Below are positions 1 to 9,028 of a stretch of 64,000 bases of DNA, piece after piece. The stretch is from Actinotignum schaalii_C (GTDB lineage: Bacteria > Actinomycetota > Actinomycetes > Actinomycetales > Actinomycetaceae). Where the stretch lies: NCBI RefSeq assembly GCF_034119425.1, contig NZ_JAWUEL010000006.1, forward strand, positions 1-64,000, in the 5' to 3' direction. Below the pieces are notes generated by a model. The model searched no databases, was not told the DNA's origin, and was given only the letters and a program-made list of their open reading frames with translations. A program made the translations under genes and the position numbers. The stretch's first letter is position 1, and the number at the start of each line of letters is the position of its first letter.

Positions 1-740
1 ACCCGGTACAGGCCCGCCGCCGCTGCCCGCACCCCCGCGAGCGCGCTCTCCAGTTGCGCCGCCCAGGAGCCCACCACCTGATCCCAGCGGATCGGGGTGG
101 CATCCTGCAGATGGGTACGCCCCACCATCACCACATCCGCGAAGCGGCTCGCGCGAGCGCGGAACGTGGCCGCCAAGCTCTCCACCGCCGGGATAAGCTG
201 GCGGTGCGCCTGGCGAGCCACCGCCACATACATCGCAGTGGGGAACACATCATTCGAGGACTGGCCCTTATTGACATGGTCATTGGGGTGCACCGGACTT
301 TTCCCGCCGCGCTGCCCGGTGGCGATTTCATTCGCACGCGCCGCAATCACCTCATTGGCGTTCATATTCGTTTGGGTGCCCGAACCTGTCTGGAACACCT
401 TGAGCGGAAATTCCGCGTCAAGAACACCCTCAGCAACCTCGCTGGCGGCCGCGGTAATAAGGGTGGCGAGCTGCGGATCAAGCACCCCGAGCTCGGCATT
501 CGCACGAGCAGCAGCGCCTTTGAGCAACCCAAACGCGTGAATAAGGGGGCCACCCCAGGTGTAACGCTGCCCGCCGATGGGGAAATGCTGAAGCGAGCGA
601 GCGGTCTGCGCGCCCCAATAGTGCGCGGCGGGCACCTCAACCGGACCCATCAAATCCGTTTCCGTGCGGGTGAGCTGAGCCGCGGCGGGCTTAGGTGCGG
701 CGGCGGTGCCGTCCGCGCCGGTGAGCTGATCCTTCGTCAT
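1..740 (-). CDS. fumC: Class II fumarate hydratase, 5' part (cut by left edge)
   Basis: Fumarase C converts fumarate to malate in the TCA cycle in the cytoplasm. About 246 codons are visible and the C-terminal half lies outside the window, including the usual GSSxMPxKxN signature. The reverse strand reads MTKDQLTGADG at the start, GSGTQTNMN near residue 115, GQSSNDVFPT near 160 and GRTHLQDATPI near 205, all typical of the fumarase/aspartase superfamily and closest to class II fumarases. The ATG is at 738-740. Aspartate ammonia-lyase is the main alternative, but the GTQTNMN and HLQDATPI context favours fumarase. Confidence 0.93.
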   Translation of the reverse strand, partial: MTKDQLTGADGTAAAPKPAAAQLTRTETDLMGPVEVPAAHYWGAQTARSLQHFPIGGQRYTWGGPLIHAFGLLKGAAARANAELGVLDPQLATLITAAASEVAEGVLDAEFPLKVFQTGSGTQTNMNANEVIAARANEIATGQRGGKSPVHPNDHVNKGQSSNDVFPTAMYVAVARQAHRQLIPAVESLAATFRARASRFADVVMVGRTHLQDATPIRWDQVVGSWAAQLESALAGVRAAAAGLYR

Positions 741-938
741 AATTCCAAGGGTAGTGCCTATCCAGCTGAGAACGGTCAGTCCACCTGGATTGGCCCCTGC
801 CCACCACAACCGCTATGAAGCTGAGTGGCATCTCTCACGCTCCCGGTATTTAGGCAGGAAAGGCCGCCGCGGGCGGGCCATAAGCATCTGCGCGCGCTAT
901 GTTTATTAGGTAAAGTCAGGCGCGGACAAAGGAGGGAC

Positions 939-1760
939 ATGGCTACGGAGCGACGGCGCGGTTCTCGGGCACTTGATACTCCCGCGCGCGGCAAACGCGC
1001 CTCGGTGCCCGCACCATCTTCCACTCCTTCTCCCACCACGGAAAAAGCCACACTCCGGGACGAGCGCGACCAGCTGCGCGCAGAGTGCGAAAAATTGCGT
1101 GGTGAGCACGCGAAGCTGCGTGAGGAGCACGCGAAGCTGCGCGGCGAAAGCACCGCGCTCCACCGCGAAGTAGAAGCGCTGGGCGCGAAAAATTCGCAGC
1201 TGCGTGGCGAGCGCGAGGCTGCCCGCGCGGAGGCCGCCACGCTCCAGACCCGCGTGACCGAGCTGGAGGGCCTGGTGGCGGATTTGCGCCGTCGTGAAAA
1301 AGAAGTGGAAGCGGGCGTGGTCTACGCCTCGGGCGTGGAACAAAGCGCCGTGACCGCGCAGGCCCGCAGCGAGGACGCGATGCGGCGCGCGGCCCGGCTG
1401 GTTGCGCGCGTGCGCGGTTTAGAGCAGCAGCTAGAAGAAGAACGACGGCGCTACGCGGCCCTCGAGGCGGCGGGTCGGGCTCGGGAAGCGCGCCTCACCG
1501 TGGATTCGGCACGTACCTCCGCCGCGCATCAGGAACGTTATACCAGCCAGATCAGCACTCTTGAGGTGCAGCTGCGCGAAGCGCGGGCCCAGCTGGCCGC
1601 CACCCGCACCCAGCTGGAGACCTCCGGCAATGAGCTGGCCGAGGCACAGGCGGAGCTGCGCGAGGCGCAATCCCACGCGCAAACCCAGCGCTACCTGAGC
1701 CTCGGAATGGGAGGACTCGCGGCAGCGCTGGGTATTGCGATGCTCATTATTGTTTTATAA
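939..1760 (+). CDS. Coiled-coil protein with C-terminal membrane anchor
   Basis: I do not recognise a named family. The 273-residue product has a basic, Pro/Ser/Thr-rich head (residues 1-35). A long Glu/Arg/Leu-rich coiled coil follows to about residue 245, containing near-identical KLREEHAKLRGE heptad units. A single hydrophobic helix forms the extreme C-terminus (about 250-273), so it resembles a tail-anchored coiled-coil protein with the bulk in the cytoplasm. I chose the ATG at 939 because AAAGGAGGG lies directly upstream; the frame is open earlier but lacks a ribosome site. It is divergent from fumC and convergent with the MFS gene. A structural or cell-envelope role is possible but unproven. 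Confidence 0.75.
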   Translation: MATERRRGSRALDTPARGKRASVPAPSSTPSPTTEKATLRDERDQLRAECEKLRGEHAKLREEHAKLRGESTALHREVEALGAKNSQLRGEREAARAEAATLQTRVTELEGLVADLRRREKEVEAGVVYASGVEQSAVTAQARSEDAMRRAARLVARVRGLEQQLEEERRRYAALEAAGRAREARLTVDSARTSAAHQERYTSQISTLEVQLREARAQLAATRTQLETSGNELAEAQAELREAQSHAQTQRYLSLGMGGLAAALGIAMLIIVL

Positions 1761-1798
1761 GAACACGCACTTACACCTATCGGTGCGGTGCGAACGGG

Positions 1799-3208
1799 CT
1801 AGGCCTCCTCACTGGCAACCTTCCCCCAGCCGTCAGCTGGGAAAAGCTGGCGGCGGAAAGCGAAGAAAGCCAGCAAACCAGCCAGGCACGTCGCGCCCAC
1901 GATGATGAAAAGCAGGGTGAGGCTATGCGCGGAATCAGCGAGATACTGCGCTTCGGCCACGCCGTCTGGGCGAACCGCCGCGGGCATCATTGACCCGAGG
2001 ATTGCGATCCCAATCGAGGGTGAGATATTCATAGCCAGGTCATTCATGCCCACCGCACGCCCCGATTCGGATACATCCACGGTTCCCATGACGGTATCCA
2101 CCACCGGCGCATAGGCCAAGCCCAGGCCACCGAAGAGGAACACCGCCGAAACAATAATGCCCCACAGGCCCTCGTCTACCGTGAAAGCGGCAAGGAAGGC
2201 GCCGATAGCGGCAGCTCCACCCGCCAGTACAATTCCCATCCCGCAGCCGATTTTCGCCACGATTGCGCCGCTCATCACGCCCATGGCGGTCGCAACAACG
2301 TAGCCGGCGAGCAGCACGAAGCCCATTTCCAGGGCCGTCTTGCCGTGGAAAATACCACCTGCCAGGTTGAAGAGCGGCGTCATGGCGTAATTACCGAAGT
2401 AGAAGAGCAGCACCAGGGAGACCGCCATGAGGTAGCGGCGGTTCTGGAAGAACTCCGGGGTGACGAAGGGGTTCTTGGCCTTGGAAATGTAGATGATGAA
2501 GAGGACCAGGAGCACCGCGAAGGCGCCCAGGTAAAGCCAGTTCATCGAGTTGAAGTACATGACCAGGGCCGTGACCGTAACGCCGGCCAGCAGGAAGCCG
2601 GGCACATCAATCCGCTGGGCCTTTCCGGAAACATCCGGGAGGCCCCGCCACAGGGTGGGGATGAAGAGCACCGAAATGAGCGGGATCGCGAAGAGCCACA
2701 CCCAGGACATGGTGATAAGCCATCCAGCCGTGAGCACCCCAATGGCCGTGGAGAACTGATAGGCCGCGGTGAAGACACCGAAATACAGAACCTTTTTCAC
2801 CCCGGGGACATACTTGGTGGTCACCACGAGGTAGACGGACCCGGATACCTGCGTGCCCGCTGTTTGAATCGCACGGGCGATAATCACCACCCAGATGGAG
2901 GACCGCGATGCCACCAGTCCCAACACCGAGCCGATAACGATGAGCACGATACCCGCCATCATCATTTTGCGCAGGGAAACGAAATCGCCAAGCGAACCGT
3001 AAATCACGCACACAATACCCAGCACAATGCCGGGAATTGAGGTAATAAGCGGGGCATACTCAACCGCGTTGAGCTGCGCGCCGATGTCTTGGAAAACCAG
3101 GTTGAAGCCCTGGATCGTGAGAATTGAGGTAATGAAAATAATGATGAGTTGCGGCAGCGTGCGCATGGCAGCCGCGGTATCAACCTGAGATCGATCACGC
3201 GCGTCCAC
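1799..3208 (-). CDS. MFS transporter, probably a nucleoside or nucleobase permease
   Basis: This 469-residue integral membrane protein has about 12-14 hydrophobic segments and the MFS-type loop GSLGDFVSLRKMM between early helices. It starts 2 bases after the stop of the upstream nucleoside hydrolase gene, so the two genes form a two-gene operon. The context suggests import of nucleosides for cleavage by the hydrolase. The fold resembles the DHA2 drug-efflux branch, so export of another compound cannot be excluded from sequence alone. Confidence 0.8.
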   Translation of the reverse strand: MDARDRSQVDTAAAMRTLPQLIIIFITSILTIQGFNLVFQDIGAQLNAVEYAPLITSIPGIVLGIVCVIYGSLGDFVSLRKMMMAGIVLIVIGSVLGLVASRSSIWVVIIARAIQTAGTQVSGSVYLVVTTKYVPGVKKVLYFGVFTAAYQFSTAIGVLTAGWLITMSWVWLFAIPLISVLFIPTLWRGLPDVSGKAQRIDVPGFLLAGVTVTALVMYFNSMNWLYLGAFAVLLVLFIIYISKAKNPFVTPEFFQNRRYLMAVSLVLLFYFGNYAMTPLFNLAGGIFHGKTALEMGFVLLAGYVVATAMGVMSGAIVAKIGCGMGIVLAGGAAAIGAFLAAFTVDEGLWGIIVSAVFLFGGLGLAYAPVVDTVMGTVDVSESGRAVGMNDLAMNISPSIGIAILGSMMPAAVRPDGVAEAQYLADSAHSLTLLFIIVGATCLAGLLAFFAFRRQLFPADGWGKVASEEA

Positions 3209-3210
3209 GG

Positions 3211-4158
3211 TCAGATGCCTTTCAACAGCGAGGTGATACGGGACATGAACTCGGAAAGGAAACGCTCCACGTCCACCGCGATGGCCACATCCGCGGTCTT
3301 GACCGGATCATTGAGCCGTTCCTCATCGCAGATAGTGCGCCCACGCACCGGTTCGTGCAGATCAACCTTGATATTGCAGGGGAAGAGCGTGACCAGCGTG
3401 GGATCAATAGCCACGGCAACGGCCAAAGGATCATGCAGACCGCAGCCGCCCAGATGCGGGGCGGTAGTCTCATAGGCCTTGATATAGAAGTCCGTAATAT
3501 CTGCCAAAGCAGTGGCGGCCGGGGTGCCAAGATCGCGCCACTGTTGCGTATGTTCATAGGTGAGCAACGTCTGAAGCGTGACATCCAGTCCGATCATGGT
3601 CACGTGAGCACCTGAGCGGAAGAGCAGATCCGCGGCCTCCGGGTCCTGGGAAATATTCGCTTCCATGACGTCATTGCAATTCCCGGGAACCGTGAGCGCC
3701 CCGCCCATAATGACGATGCGGGCATTGTCTTTGAATGTGGGGTCCAGTTCAATAGCGCGGGCCAGATTCGTCATGGGGCCGGTAGCAACAATAACGACGT
3801 CGCTGCCATACTCCCGCACCGCTTCCACCATAAATTCGGGTGCCGGCGTGGTTTGCGGAACCCGATTCGACACCGGAATCTCAACTTCCCCGATACCGTT
3901 CTTACCGTGAATGAATTCCGAAATCTCAAGGACCTCAAAACCGTCCTTTTCACGAGCGTGCGGGATCCCCGGATAGACCGGCACCTCCGGATGCCCGAAA
4001 AGATCAAGAAGGTCAAGATCGTTTTTCACGCCGGTGTCCAGCAGAACATTCCCGTAGGTGCCGGTAATGCCAATTAATTCGACTTCCGGTGATCCGAGAG
4101 CGTAGGTGATTGCCAGGCAATCATCAACACCTGTATCCAGGTCCAGAATCATCTTCAT
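3211..4158 (-). CDS. Inosine-uridine type nucleoside hydrolase
   Basis: The enzyme cleaves the N-glycosidic bond of nucleosides to give base and ribose. The 315-residue product begins with the calcium-binding Asp cluster DLDTGVDD (residues about 5-12) and carries VIVATGPMTNLARA, VIMGGAL and a C-terminal HDPLAVAVAIDP segment, all characteristic of the IUNH family. The start at 4158 has AAGGAGG seven bases upstream on the minus strand. It is the first gene of an operon with the MFS transporter. Exact substrate preference (purine, pyrimidine, or modified nucleosides) is not evident. Confidence 0.93.
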   Translation of the reverse strand: MKMILDLDTGVDDCLAITYALGSPEVELIGITGTYGNVLLDTGVKNDLDLLDLFGHPEVPVYPGIPHAREKDGFEVLEISEFIHGKNGIGEVEIPVSNRVPQTTPAPEFMVEAVREYGSDVVIVATGPMTNLARAIELDPTFKDNARIVIMGGALTVPGNCNDVMEANISQDPEAADLLFRSGAHVTMIGLDVTLQTLLTYEHTQQWRDLGTPAATALADITDFYIKAYETTAPHLGGCGLHDPLAVAVAIDPTLVTLFPCNIKVDLHEPVRGRTICDEERLNDPVKTADVAIAVDVERFLSEFMSRITSLLKGI

Positions 4159-4368
4159 TGTGGTTCCTCCTTAGATTCGGTCACGACCTTCGTGCTGACC
4201 GTAATCACCACCCGGCACCCTTGCCGGATATCATGAGTATACGAAACAAATATCGACTGCGGGCTCTTTAATGAAAGGGATAATGATGGTAATCTCTGCC
4301 GCGGTTATCTCCGTCCCCACCGCGCCTTTTATCACCATTCCGGCAGTTCTTTTCCGCGGTGACACGCA

Positions 4369-5409
4369 ATGATCTTCGGCGGCGAATTCACCGCACTCCC
4401 GCCCCGCTCCGCTTCGCGCGCGCTCCCGATTCCGCCCGGCGCGATGCTGGTGCAATCGGGGCGCCAGGCTCTTGGCCTTATCGCCCAGGCGCTCGCCGCC
4501 CGCGGTATCCGTCGCGTAATCGCGCCGGGCTTCCTGTGCGCGACTGCACTCACACCGTTCCAGCTCGAAGGCATCCGGGTCCGCTGGGTGCAGGTTGGCC
4601 CGGATCTCGTGCCCGATCCGGCCGCCCTTGCCAAACTCCTCACCGATCCGCGGCGCTGCGCGGTGCTCATCTCCACCACCTTCGGTGCCTGGCCCACTCC
4701 CGAGTTGCGGGCCATGCTCGAGGGGTGGGAGGGCCGCGGTGGCGTCGTCGTCGCTGATTTCACGCACGCACCTTGTGGTGACGCGACGCGAAAGATCCCG
4801 GCACATTATGCCGCAGCGTCCTTGCGGAAATGGTTTCCGATTCCCGACGGCGCCTGGGCGTTCGGCGCCGCGCTTCCTGCCGTGGCTGCGGATAATGCGG
4901 CGGCCCGCGAGGTAACCCGGTGCGGCTTGCTGCAATTGCGCGGGGAGGAGAACGACGGCGCAGCTGAGGCCGCCATTGATGCCGCTCTCAGCCCGAGCTC
5001 GATGAGCGGTGCCGCCCGGGATATTCTCGCCCACCTCGATGTCGCGGCAGTGCTGGAGCGGCGGAGGACCAACGCTCGGGCTTTGCGCGCGGCCCTGATG
5101 AGCCAAGGTGTACCGGAGGGGGCGCTCTTCGGCGATGGGGAAGAAAGTCGCGGGGCTACGAACAGCGCGCTCTACGCCCTCGCCCTCCGTCTGGACGCCC
5201 TACCGCCAAGCTGGCCCGCGTCGCATAACCCGCACCATTGTGCCGAACTCCTTGCCGCCCACGGAGTTTTCACCCCCGCTTTCTGGCCGTGCCTGACTCA
5301 TGCGGTCAACTGGCCGAATATCCTTGCCCTACCCATCGATCAGCGCTATTGCCCAGAGCAGATGCCCGAGCTCGCCCGGCGAGTGATGCAGGTGCTGCGG
5401 GCAGAATAA
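4369..5409 (+). CDS. DegT/DnrJ-like PLP-dependent protein (orphan)
   Basis: The 346-residue product resembles the sugar-aminotransferase (DegT/DnrJ/EryC1) fold. It has an N-terminal SGRQAL segment, an Asp in VVVADFTHAPCGD that would contact the pyridine nitrogen, and SLRKWFPIPDG near residue 152, whose Lys is the likely PLP Schiff-base residue. The ATG at 4369 is the first start after an in-frame TGA at 4360, and no strong ribosome site is visible. It is divergent from the nucleoside hydrolase and convergent with the LacI gene. No sugar-biosynthesis neighbours are present, so its substrate is unknown. Confidence 0.65.
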   Translation: MIFGGEFTALPPRSASRALPIPPGAMLVQSGRQALGLIAQALAARGIRRVIAPGFLCATALTPFQLEGIRVRWVQVGPDLVPDPAALAKLLTDPRRCAVLISTTFGAWPTPELRAMLEGWEGRGGVVVADFTHAPCGDATRKIPAHYAAASLRKWFPIPDGAWAFGAALPAVAADNAAAREVTRCGLLQLRGEENDGAAEAAIDAALSPSSMSGAARDILAHLDVAAVLERRRTNARALRAALMSQGVPEGALFGDGEESRGATNSALYALALRLDALPPSWPASHNPHHCAELLAAHGVFTPAFWPCLTHAVNWPNILALPIDQRYCPEQMPELARRVMQVLRAE

Positions 5410-5424
5410 GCCCAAGCCCCGCAC

Positions 5425-6441
5425 CTAGATCCGGCGCACCGATTCACGCATGCGCAGCGGCATATCCACCAGGTGAATATCGCGATCTCCCGCACCTTCC
5501 TCACCCAGGAGGCGGGTGGCAGTTTGCCCGATCTCCCAGTAGGGAATCGCGATGGTGGTGAGAGCCGGGTGAACGTAGAGCGCGATTTCATCGTCATCGA
5601 AAGAAGCAATAGAGAGATCATCCGGCAGATGCATACCCCGCCCCAAACACTGCTGGATTGCACCCAAAGAAATACGATCATTGAGGGCAAGAATCGCGGT
5701 ACACTCCGGACCATTATCCAACAGGTCGCCCATCGCCTCGTAACCTAAATCCGGGTCCCAAAGCGTGCCCGGGAAAATCTTTACCGGCCTGAGGCCCGCT
5801 TCCTCGAAAGCATCCAGGATTCCGTCAAAACGATGGCCGATCGTGGCGGAGATGCGCGGCTCGCGCAGACCGTCATCCATGCCAATAATCGCGATTTTGC
5901 GGTGCCCGGCCTCGATGAGAACATTGGCCATACGCCGCCCAGCCTCGTATTCAGCCGGAAGCACCGCCGGGAAAACTCCCTCCCGATCAGGAACCGCATT
6001 GCACACCACCACCGGCAGGCCCGTCACGCTCTTCGGCACGGTGATCATCTTCGCTCCCATTTCCGCGAAGATAAGACCATCAACATTACGATTGAGCATT
6101 TCACGCACCGAATTCTCCGCCCGGCTTGCGCTATCCCCAACTTCCGCGAGAAACACGATTTTTTCAGCCTGATCCGCAGCGTCGAGAATCCCACGCAGCA
6201 TCGCCGAAGCGTAACGCGTAACAGTCACGTCCCGGCTAATCACTCCGTAAATCCCGGTGGTATTGGTCCGCAAAGAACGTGCGGCCGGGTTGGGCCGGTA
6301 ATTGAGGGCGGCCGCCGCCTCGATCACCCGATCCCGTACTTCTTGAGAGAGACGCGCGGGGCGATCATTTAGCACCAAGCTCACCGCGGTGGGTGAAACA
6401 CCCGCTCGTTGTGCCACCTGAGCGATCGTCGCTCGCTTCAT
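5425..6441 (-). CDS. LacI-family repressor of the adjacent fructoside operon
   Basis: The 338-residue protein has the canonical LacI helix-turn-helix at its N-terminus (TIAQVAQRAGVSPTAVSLVL, then the hinge helix region NPAARSLRT) followed by a periplasmic-binding-protein-like effector domain with SIASFDDDEIA. It is divergently transcribed from the ABC importer and GH32 genes. A near-perfect 20 bp palindrome lies just downstream of the importer promoter. This arrangement supports local repression relieved by sucrose or a fructo-oligosaccharide, which is inference from context. Confidence 0.92.
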   Translation of the reverse strand: MKRATIAQVAQRAGVSPTAVSLVLNDRPARLSQEVRDRVIEAAAALNYRPNPAARSLRTNTTGIYGVISRDVTVTRYASAMLRGILDAADQAEKIVFLAEVGDSASRAENSVREMLNRNVDGLIFAEMGAKMITVPKSVTGLPVVVCNAVPDREGVFPAVLPAEYEAGRRMANVLIEAGHRKIAIIGMDDGLREPRISATIGHRFDGILDAFEEAGLRPVKIFPGTLWDPDLGYEAMGDLLDNGPECTAILALNDRISLGAIQQCLGRGMHLPDDLSIASFDDDEIALYVHPALTTIAIPYWEIGQTATRLLGEEGAGDRDIHLVDMPLRMRESVRRI

Positions 6442-6536
6442 TCAACCTCCTCGCGCCATTCTTCCCACCTTTGGGCCACAGCCTGAGCTAAGAGTATCCG
6501 ATCACCAAGGTGACCAAGCTCATACACACCCCCACA

Positions 6537-6565
6537 TTGCGCATACCCACGAGCAGTCCTACACT
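6537..6565 (+). promoter_or_regulatory. Predicted promoter of the fructoside ABC/GH32 operon
   Basis: TTGCGC (6537-6542) and TACACT (6560-6565) are separated by 17 bases, a reasonable -35/-10 pair. The candidate operator lies immediately downstream, where bound repressor would block initiation. Confidence 0.5.
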
Positions 6566-6574
6566 TTCTGGCAA

Positions 6575-6594
6575 GTGCTAAATGCATTTATCAC
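6575..6594. promoter_or_regulatory. Candidate LacI-type operator
   Basis: GTGCTAAATGCATTTATCAC is a 20 bp inverted repeat with a single mismatched pair, centred on TGCA. It lies 9 bases downstream of the predicted -10 and 85 bases before the binding-protein start. A matching half-site, TTTTAGCAC, occurs at 6625-6633. Size, symmetry and place fit the divergent LacI regulator. Confidence 0.6.
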
Positions 6595-6679
6595 GGTGCA
6601 AAGGTGCCGCGTGATGGTTCTCCCTTTTAGCACGTTCCCGCTTCCCGGGCGGGGCGCCAAACAAACCCAAGGAGGGGTG

Positions 6680-7978
6680 ATGAGTAAAAGATTCCGGAAA
6701 CTCACCGCACTAACATCCGCCGCTGCACTCGCTTTCACGCTGAGCGCTTGCAGTAAGGGCGGAACCTCGTCCCAAGGCAATGTTGCGGACGGGAAACAAG
6801 AAGTCACCATGTGGACTCATAACGCCGGCAACGAAGAAGAGCTCGCCGCCATCGAGCAAATCGTTGCCGATTACAACGCACAATCTGATAAGTACCAAGT
6901 CACCATGCAGGCTTTCCCGCAGGCTTCCTACAACCAATCTGTGGTGGCGGCCGCTTCCTCCAATAGCCTCCCGTGCATTATGGATATTGACGGCCCCAAT
7001 GTTCCTAACTGGGCGTGGGCCGGCTACCTTGCCCCGCTCGAAGGCATGGATGACACCCTCAATAAATTCCTCCCCACCACGGTGGGACGCTACGAGGACA
7101 AGATTTACTCCTACGGCTACTACGATGTGGCTCTATCCGTCATTACCCGCAAGTCCATCCTCGATGAATTCGGCATCCGCACCCCCACCGTGGATCAGCC
7201 GTGGACACGTGATGAGTTCACCGACGCCCTAGCCAAGGTGAAAGCCTCCGGGAAATACGCCGTGCCCTTCGATATCAATACCGCAGACCAGGGTGAATGG
7301 TATCCCTACGCCTACTCCCCTTACCTGCAGAGCTTCGGCGGTGATCTTATTGACCGCTCGAAGTTCGAAAGCGCGGAAGGTGCACTCAACGGTCCGGAGG
7401 CCCTGGAATGGGCAAAGTGGATGCGTTCCCTGGTAACCGAGGGCTACACGCCGGCCAATGCGGGCTCGGATCCCACGCAGGATTTCATTAACGGAAAATC
7501 AGCTTTCTTGTGGATGGGTTCGTGGGCTGCACAACCCACCGAAGAGGCTTTTGGCGACGACGTTGTTTTCCTCCCGCCGCCTGATTTTGGTAAGGGCCCG
7601 AAGATTGGCGGCGGCTCCTGGCAGTGGGGAATGTCGCCGTCGTGCCCTGCCCCCGAGGGAGCCTTGGACTACATGAAGTTTGCCGCCCAGGATAAATACG
7701 TAGCCTCCGTTTCGGTTGCCACCCGTAATATCCCGGCAACTGATGCCGCCACCGCGGAAGTTCCGGCTTTCGCCGAAGGTGGGAAGTACTCTATCTTCCG
7801 GGAATTCTCTAAGAAGTACGCGGTGCTACGTCCTGAAACAGCCGGCTACCCCTTCATCGCTACCGAATTCACCAAGGCAACCCAGGACATCCTCAACGGC
7901 GGGGATCCCAAGAAGATTCTCGACCAAACCGTGGCGAATATTGACGCCAACCAAAAAGCCAACGGCTTCTTTAAGTAA
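6680..7978 (+). CDS. Sugar ABC transporter substrate-binding lipoprotein (fructoside locus)
   Basis: The 432-residue extracytoplasmic solute-binding protein captures a sugar for the two permeases downstream. It begins with a lipoprotein signal peptide, a basic n-region, a hydrophobic stretch and the lipobox LSAC near residue 20, so the mature protein is lipid-anchored outside the membrane. The rest has the family-1 sugar-binder pattern, including GKSAFLWMGSW late in the protein. The start at 6680 follows AAGGAGGGG. Adjacent GH32 and LacI genes point to sucrose or fructo-oligosaccharides as ligand. Confidence 0.92.
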   Translation: MSKRFRKLTALTSAAALAFTLSACSKGGTSSQGNVADGKQEVTMWTHNAGNEEELAAIEQIVADYNAQSDKYQVTMQAFPQASYNQSVVAAASSNSLPCIMDIDGPNVPNWAWAGYLAPLEGMDDTLNKFLPTTVGRYEDKIYSYGYYDVALSVITRKSILDEFGIRTPTVDQPWTRDEFTDALAKVKASGKYAVPFDINTADQGEWYPYAYSPYLQSFGGDLIDRSKFESAEGALNGPEALEWAKWMRSLVTEGYTPANAGSDPTQDFINGKSAFLWMGSWAAQPTEEAFGDDVVFLPPPDFGKGPKIGGGSWQWGMSPSCPAPEGALDYMKFAAQDKYVASVSVATRNIPATDAATAEVPAFAEGGKYSIFREFSKKYAVLRPETAGYPFIATEFTKATQDILNGGDPKKILDQTVANIDANQKANGFFK

Positions 7979-7992
7979 CACCTGATGTGCAG

Positions 7993-8025
7993 GGTGCGTG
8001 AGCTGCCAGTGGTAGCTCACGCACC
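7993..8025 (+). promoter_or_regulatory. Intercistronic stem-loop after the binding-protein gene
   Basis: A perfect 12 bp stem (GGTGCGTGAGCT with its complement) closes a 9-base loop 14 bases after the binding-protein stop. No T-run follows. Such hairpins often stabilise the upstream mRNA segment or cause partial termination, which would give more binding protein than permease. Confidence 0.6.
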
Positions 8026-8044
8026 TTGCCGAAAGGCCAGTGAT

Positions 8045-9028
8045 ATGACTTCTGCACCCCAGGCCACCGCGGAGAGTAAGCACGCACCCCGGCCGGCGTC
8101 CGCATCTTCTCAGCGTGCTAAGGCAACCGCTGCACCGTCGCAAAAATATCGGCGCGAAACCTCCGCGCAAGCACGCGCCGGATGGGGAATGCTGGCTCCC
8201 GCGGGGATTCTCATGCTGCTTTTCCTCGTTGTTCCCATTGTCCTCACCTTCATTCTCGCTTTTACTGACGCGCGTCTCATCTCCCCGCGGCCGATGCAAT
8301 TCATTGGACTGGAGAATTTTGAGCGGTTATTTGGAACCGAGGTCTTTTGGGCGTCCCTGCGCAATACCCTAATTTTCGCCCTCGTTATTGTGCCCGGGCA
8401 GTCTGGGCTGGCTCTCATTATGGCACTGCTCGTAAATAAGAAGTTCCCGGGCTTGAACTTCTTCCGCACCGTATTCTTCCTGCCTATGGTGACCTCCATG
8501 GTCGTGGTCTCCATGCTGTGGCTTTTCATGTACCAGCCCGATGGCCTGCTCAACGCACTACTGGCCAAAGTTGGTATTTCCGGGCCGGATTGGTTGGGCG
8601 ATCCGAGTTGGGCACTCTTCGCCATTATCGTGATGTCCGCCTGGCAGGCCGCCGGGATGCATATGATTATTTGGCTCTCCGGTCTGCAAACGATCCCGGG
8701 TGAACTTTATGAAGCGGCGTCTCTGGACGGGGCATCAACCTGGCAGCAGTTCAAGCACGTGACCTGGCCGGGACTGCGCCAAACCCGCACTTTTATTCTT
8801 ATTACGATCACCATCGCGGCGTTCTCGCTTTTCACCCAGATCAATATTATGACGAAGGGCGGGCCCCTCGATTCCACCTCAACAGTGGTCTACCAGGCGG
8901 TGCGAACCGGATACGACCAGCAACAAACCGGCTATGCCGCAGCAATTTCCCTAGTCTTCTTCGTCTTGGTTCTTGCCGTAAATCTTGTGCAACGCTATCT
9001 CACTCGCGATAAGGAGGCCCGCGCATGA
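8045..9028 (+). CDS. Sugar ABC transporter permease 1 (fructoside locus)
   Basis: The 327-residue MalF-type permease has a disordered Ala/Ser/Lys-rich N-terminus, six or so membrane helices and the cytoplasmic EAA loop YEAASLDGASTWQQFKHVTWP that docks the ATPase. I placed the start at 8045, preceded by GAAAGG; an earlier in-frame ATG at 7985 would read through the intercistronic stem-loop. Its end overlaps the next permease by 4 bases. No ATPase gene is in the operon, so a shared MsiK-like ATPase elsewhere is likely, as is common in actinobacteria. Confidence 0.92.
   Translation: MTSAPQATAESKHAPRPASASSQRAKATAAPSQKYRRETSAQARAGWGMLAPAGILMLLFLVVPIVLTFILAFTDARLISPRPMQFIGLENFERLFGTEVFWASLRNTLIFALVIVPGQSGLALIMALLVNKKFPGLNFFRTVFFLPMVTSMVVVSMLWLFMYQPDGLLNALLAKVGISGPDWLGDPSWALFAIIVMSAWQAAGMHMIIWLSGLQTIPGELYEAASLDGASTWQQFKHVTWPGLRQTRTFILITITIAAFSLFTQINIMTKGGPLDSTSTVVYQAVRTGYDQQQTGYAAAISLVFFVLVLAVNLVQRYLTRDKEARA

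Noticed and set aside
825..938. N-terminal extension of the coiled-coil gene to 825
   Set aside because: The ATG at 939 has an excellent ribosome site, and the extension overlaps the promoter region divergent from fumC.
4231..5106. 291-residue minus-strand open frame across the DegT-like gene
   Set aside because: The plus-strand frame has PLP-enzyme motifs; the minus frame is Arg/Gly/His-rich with no motif.
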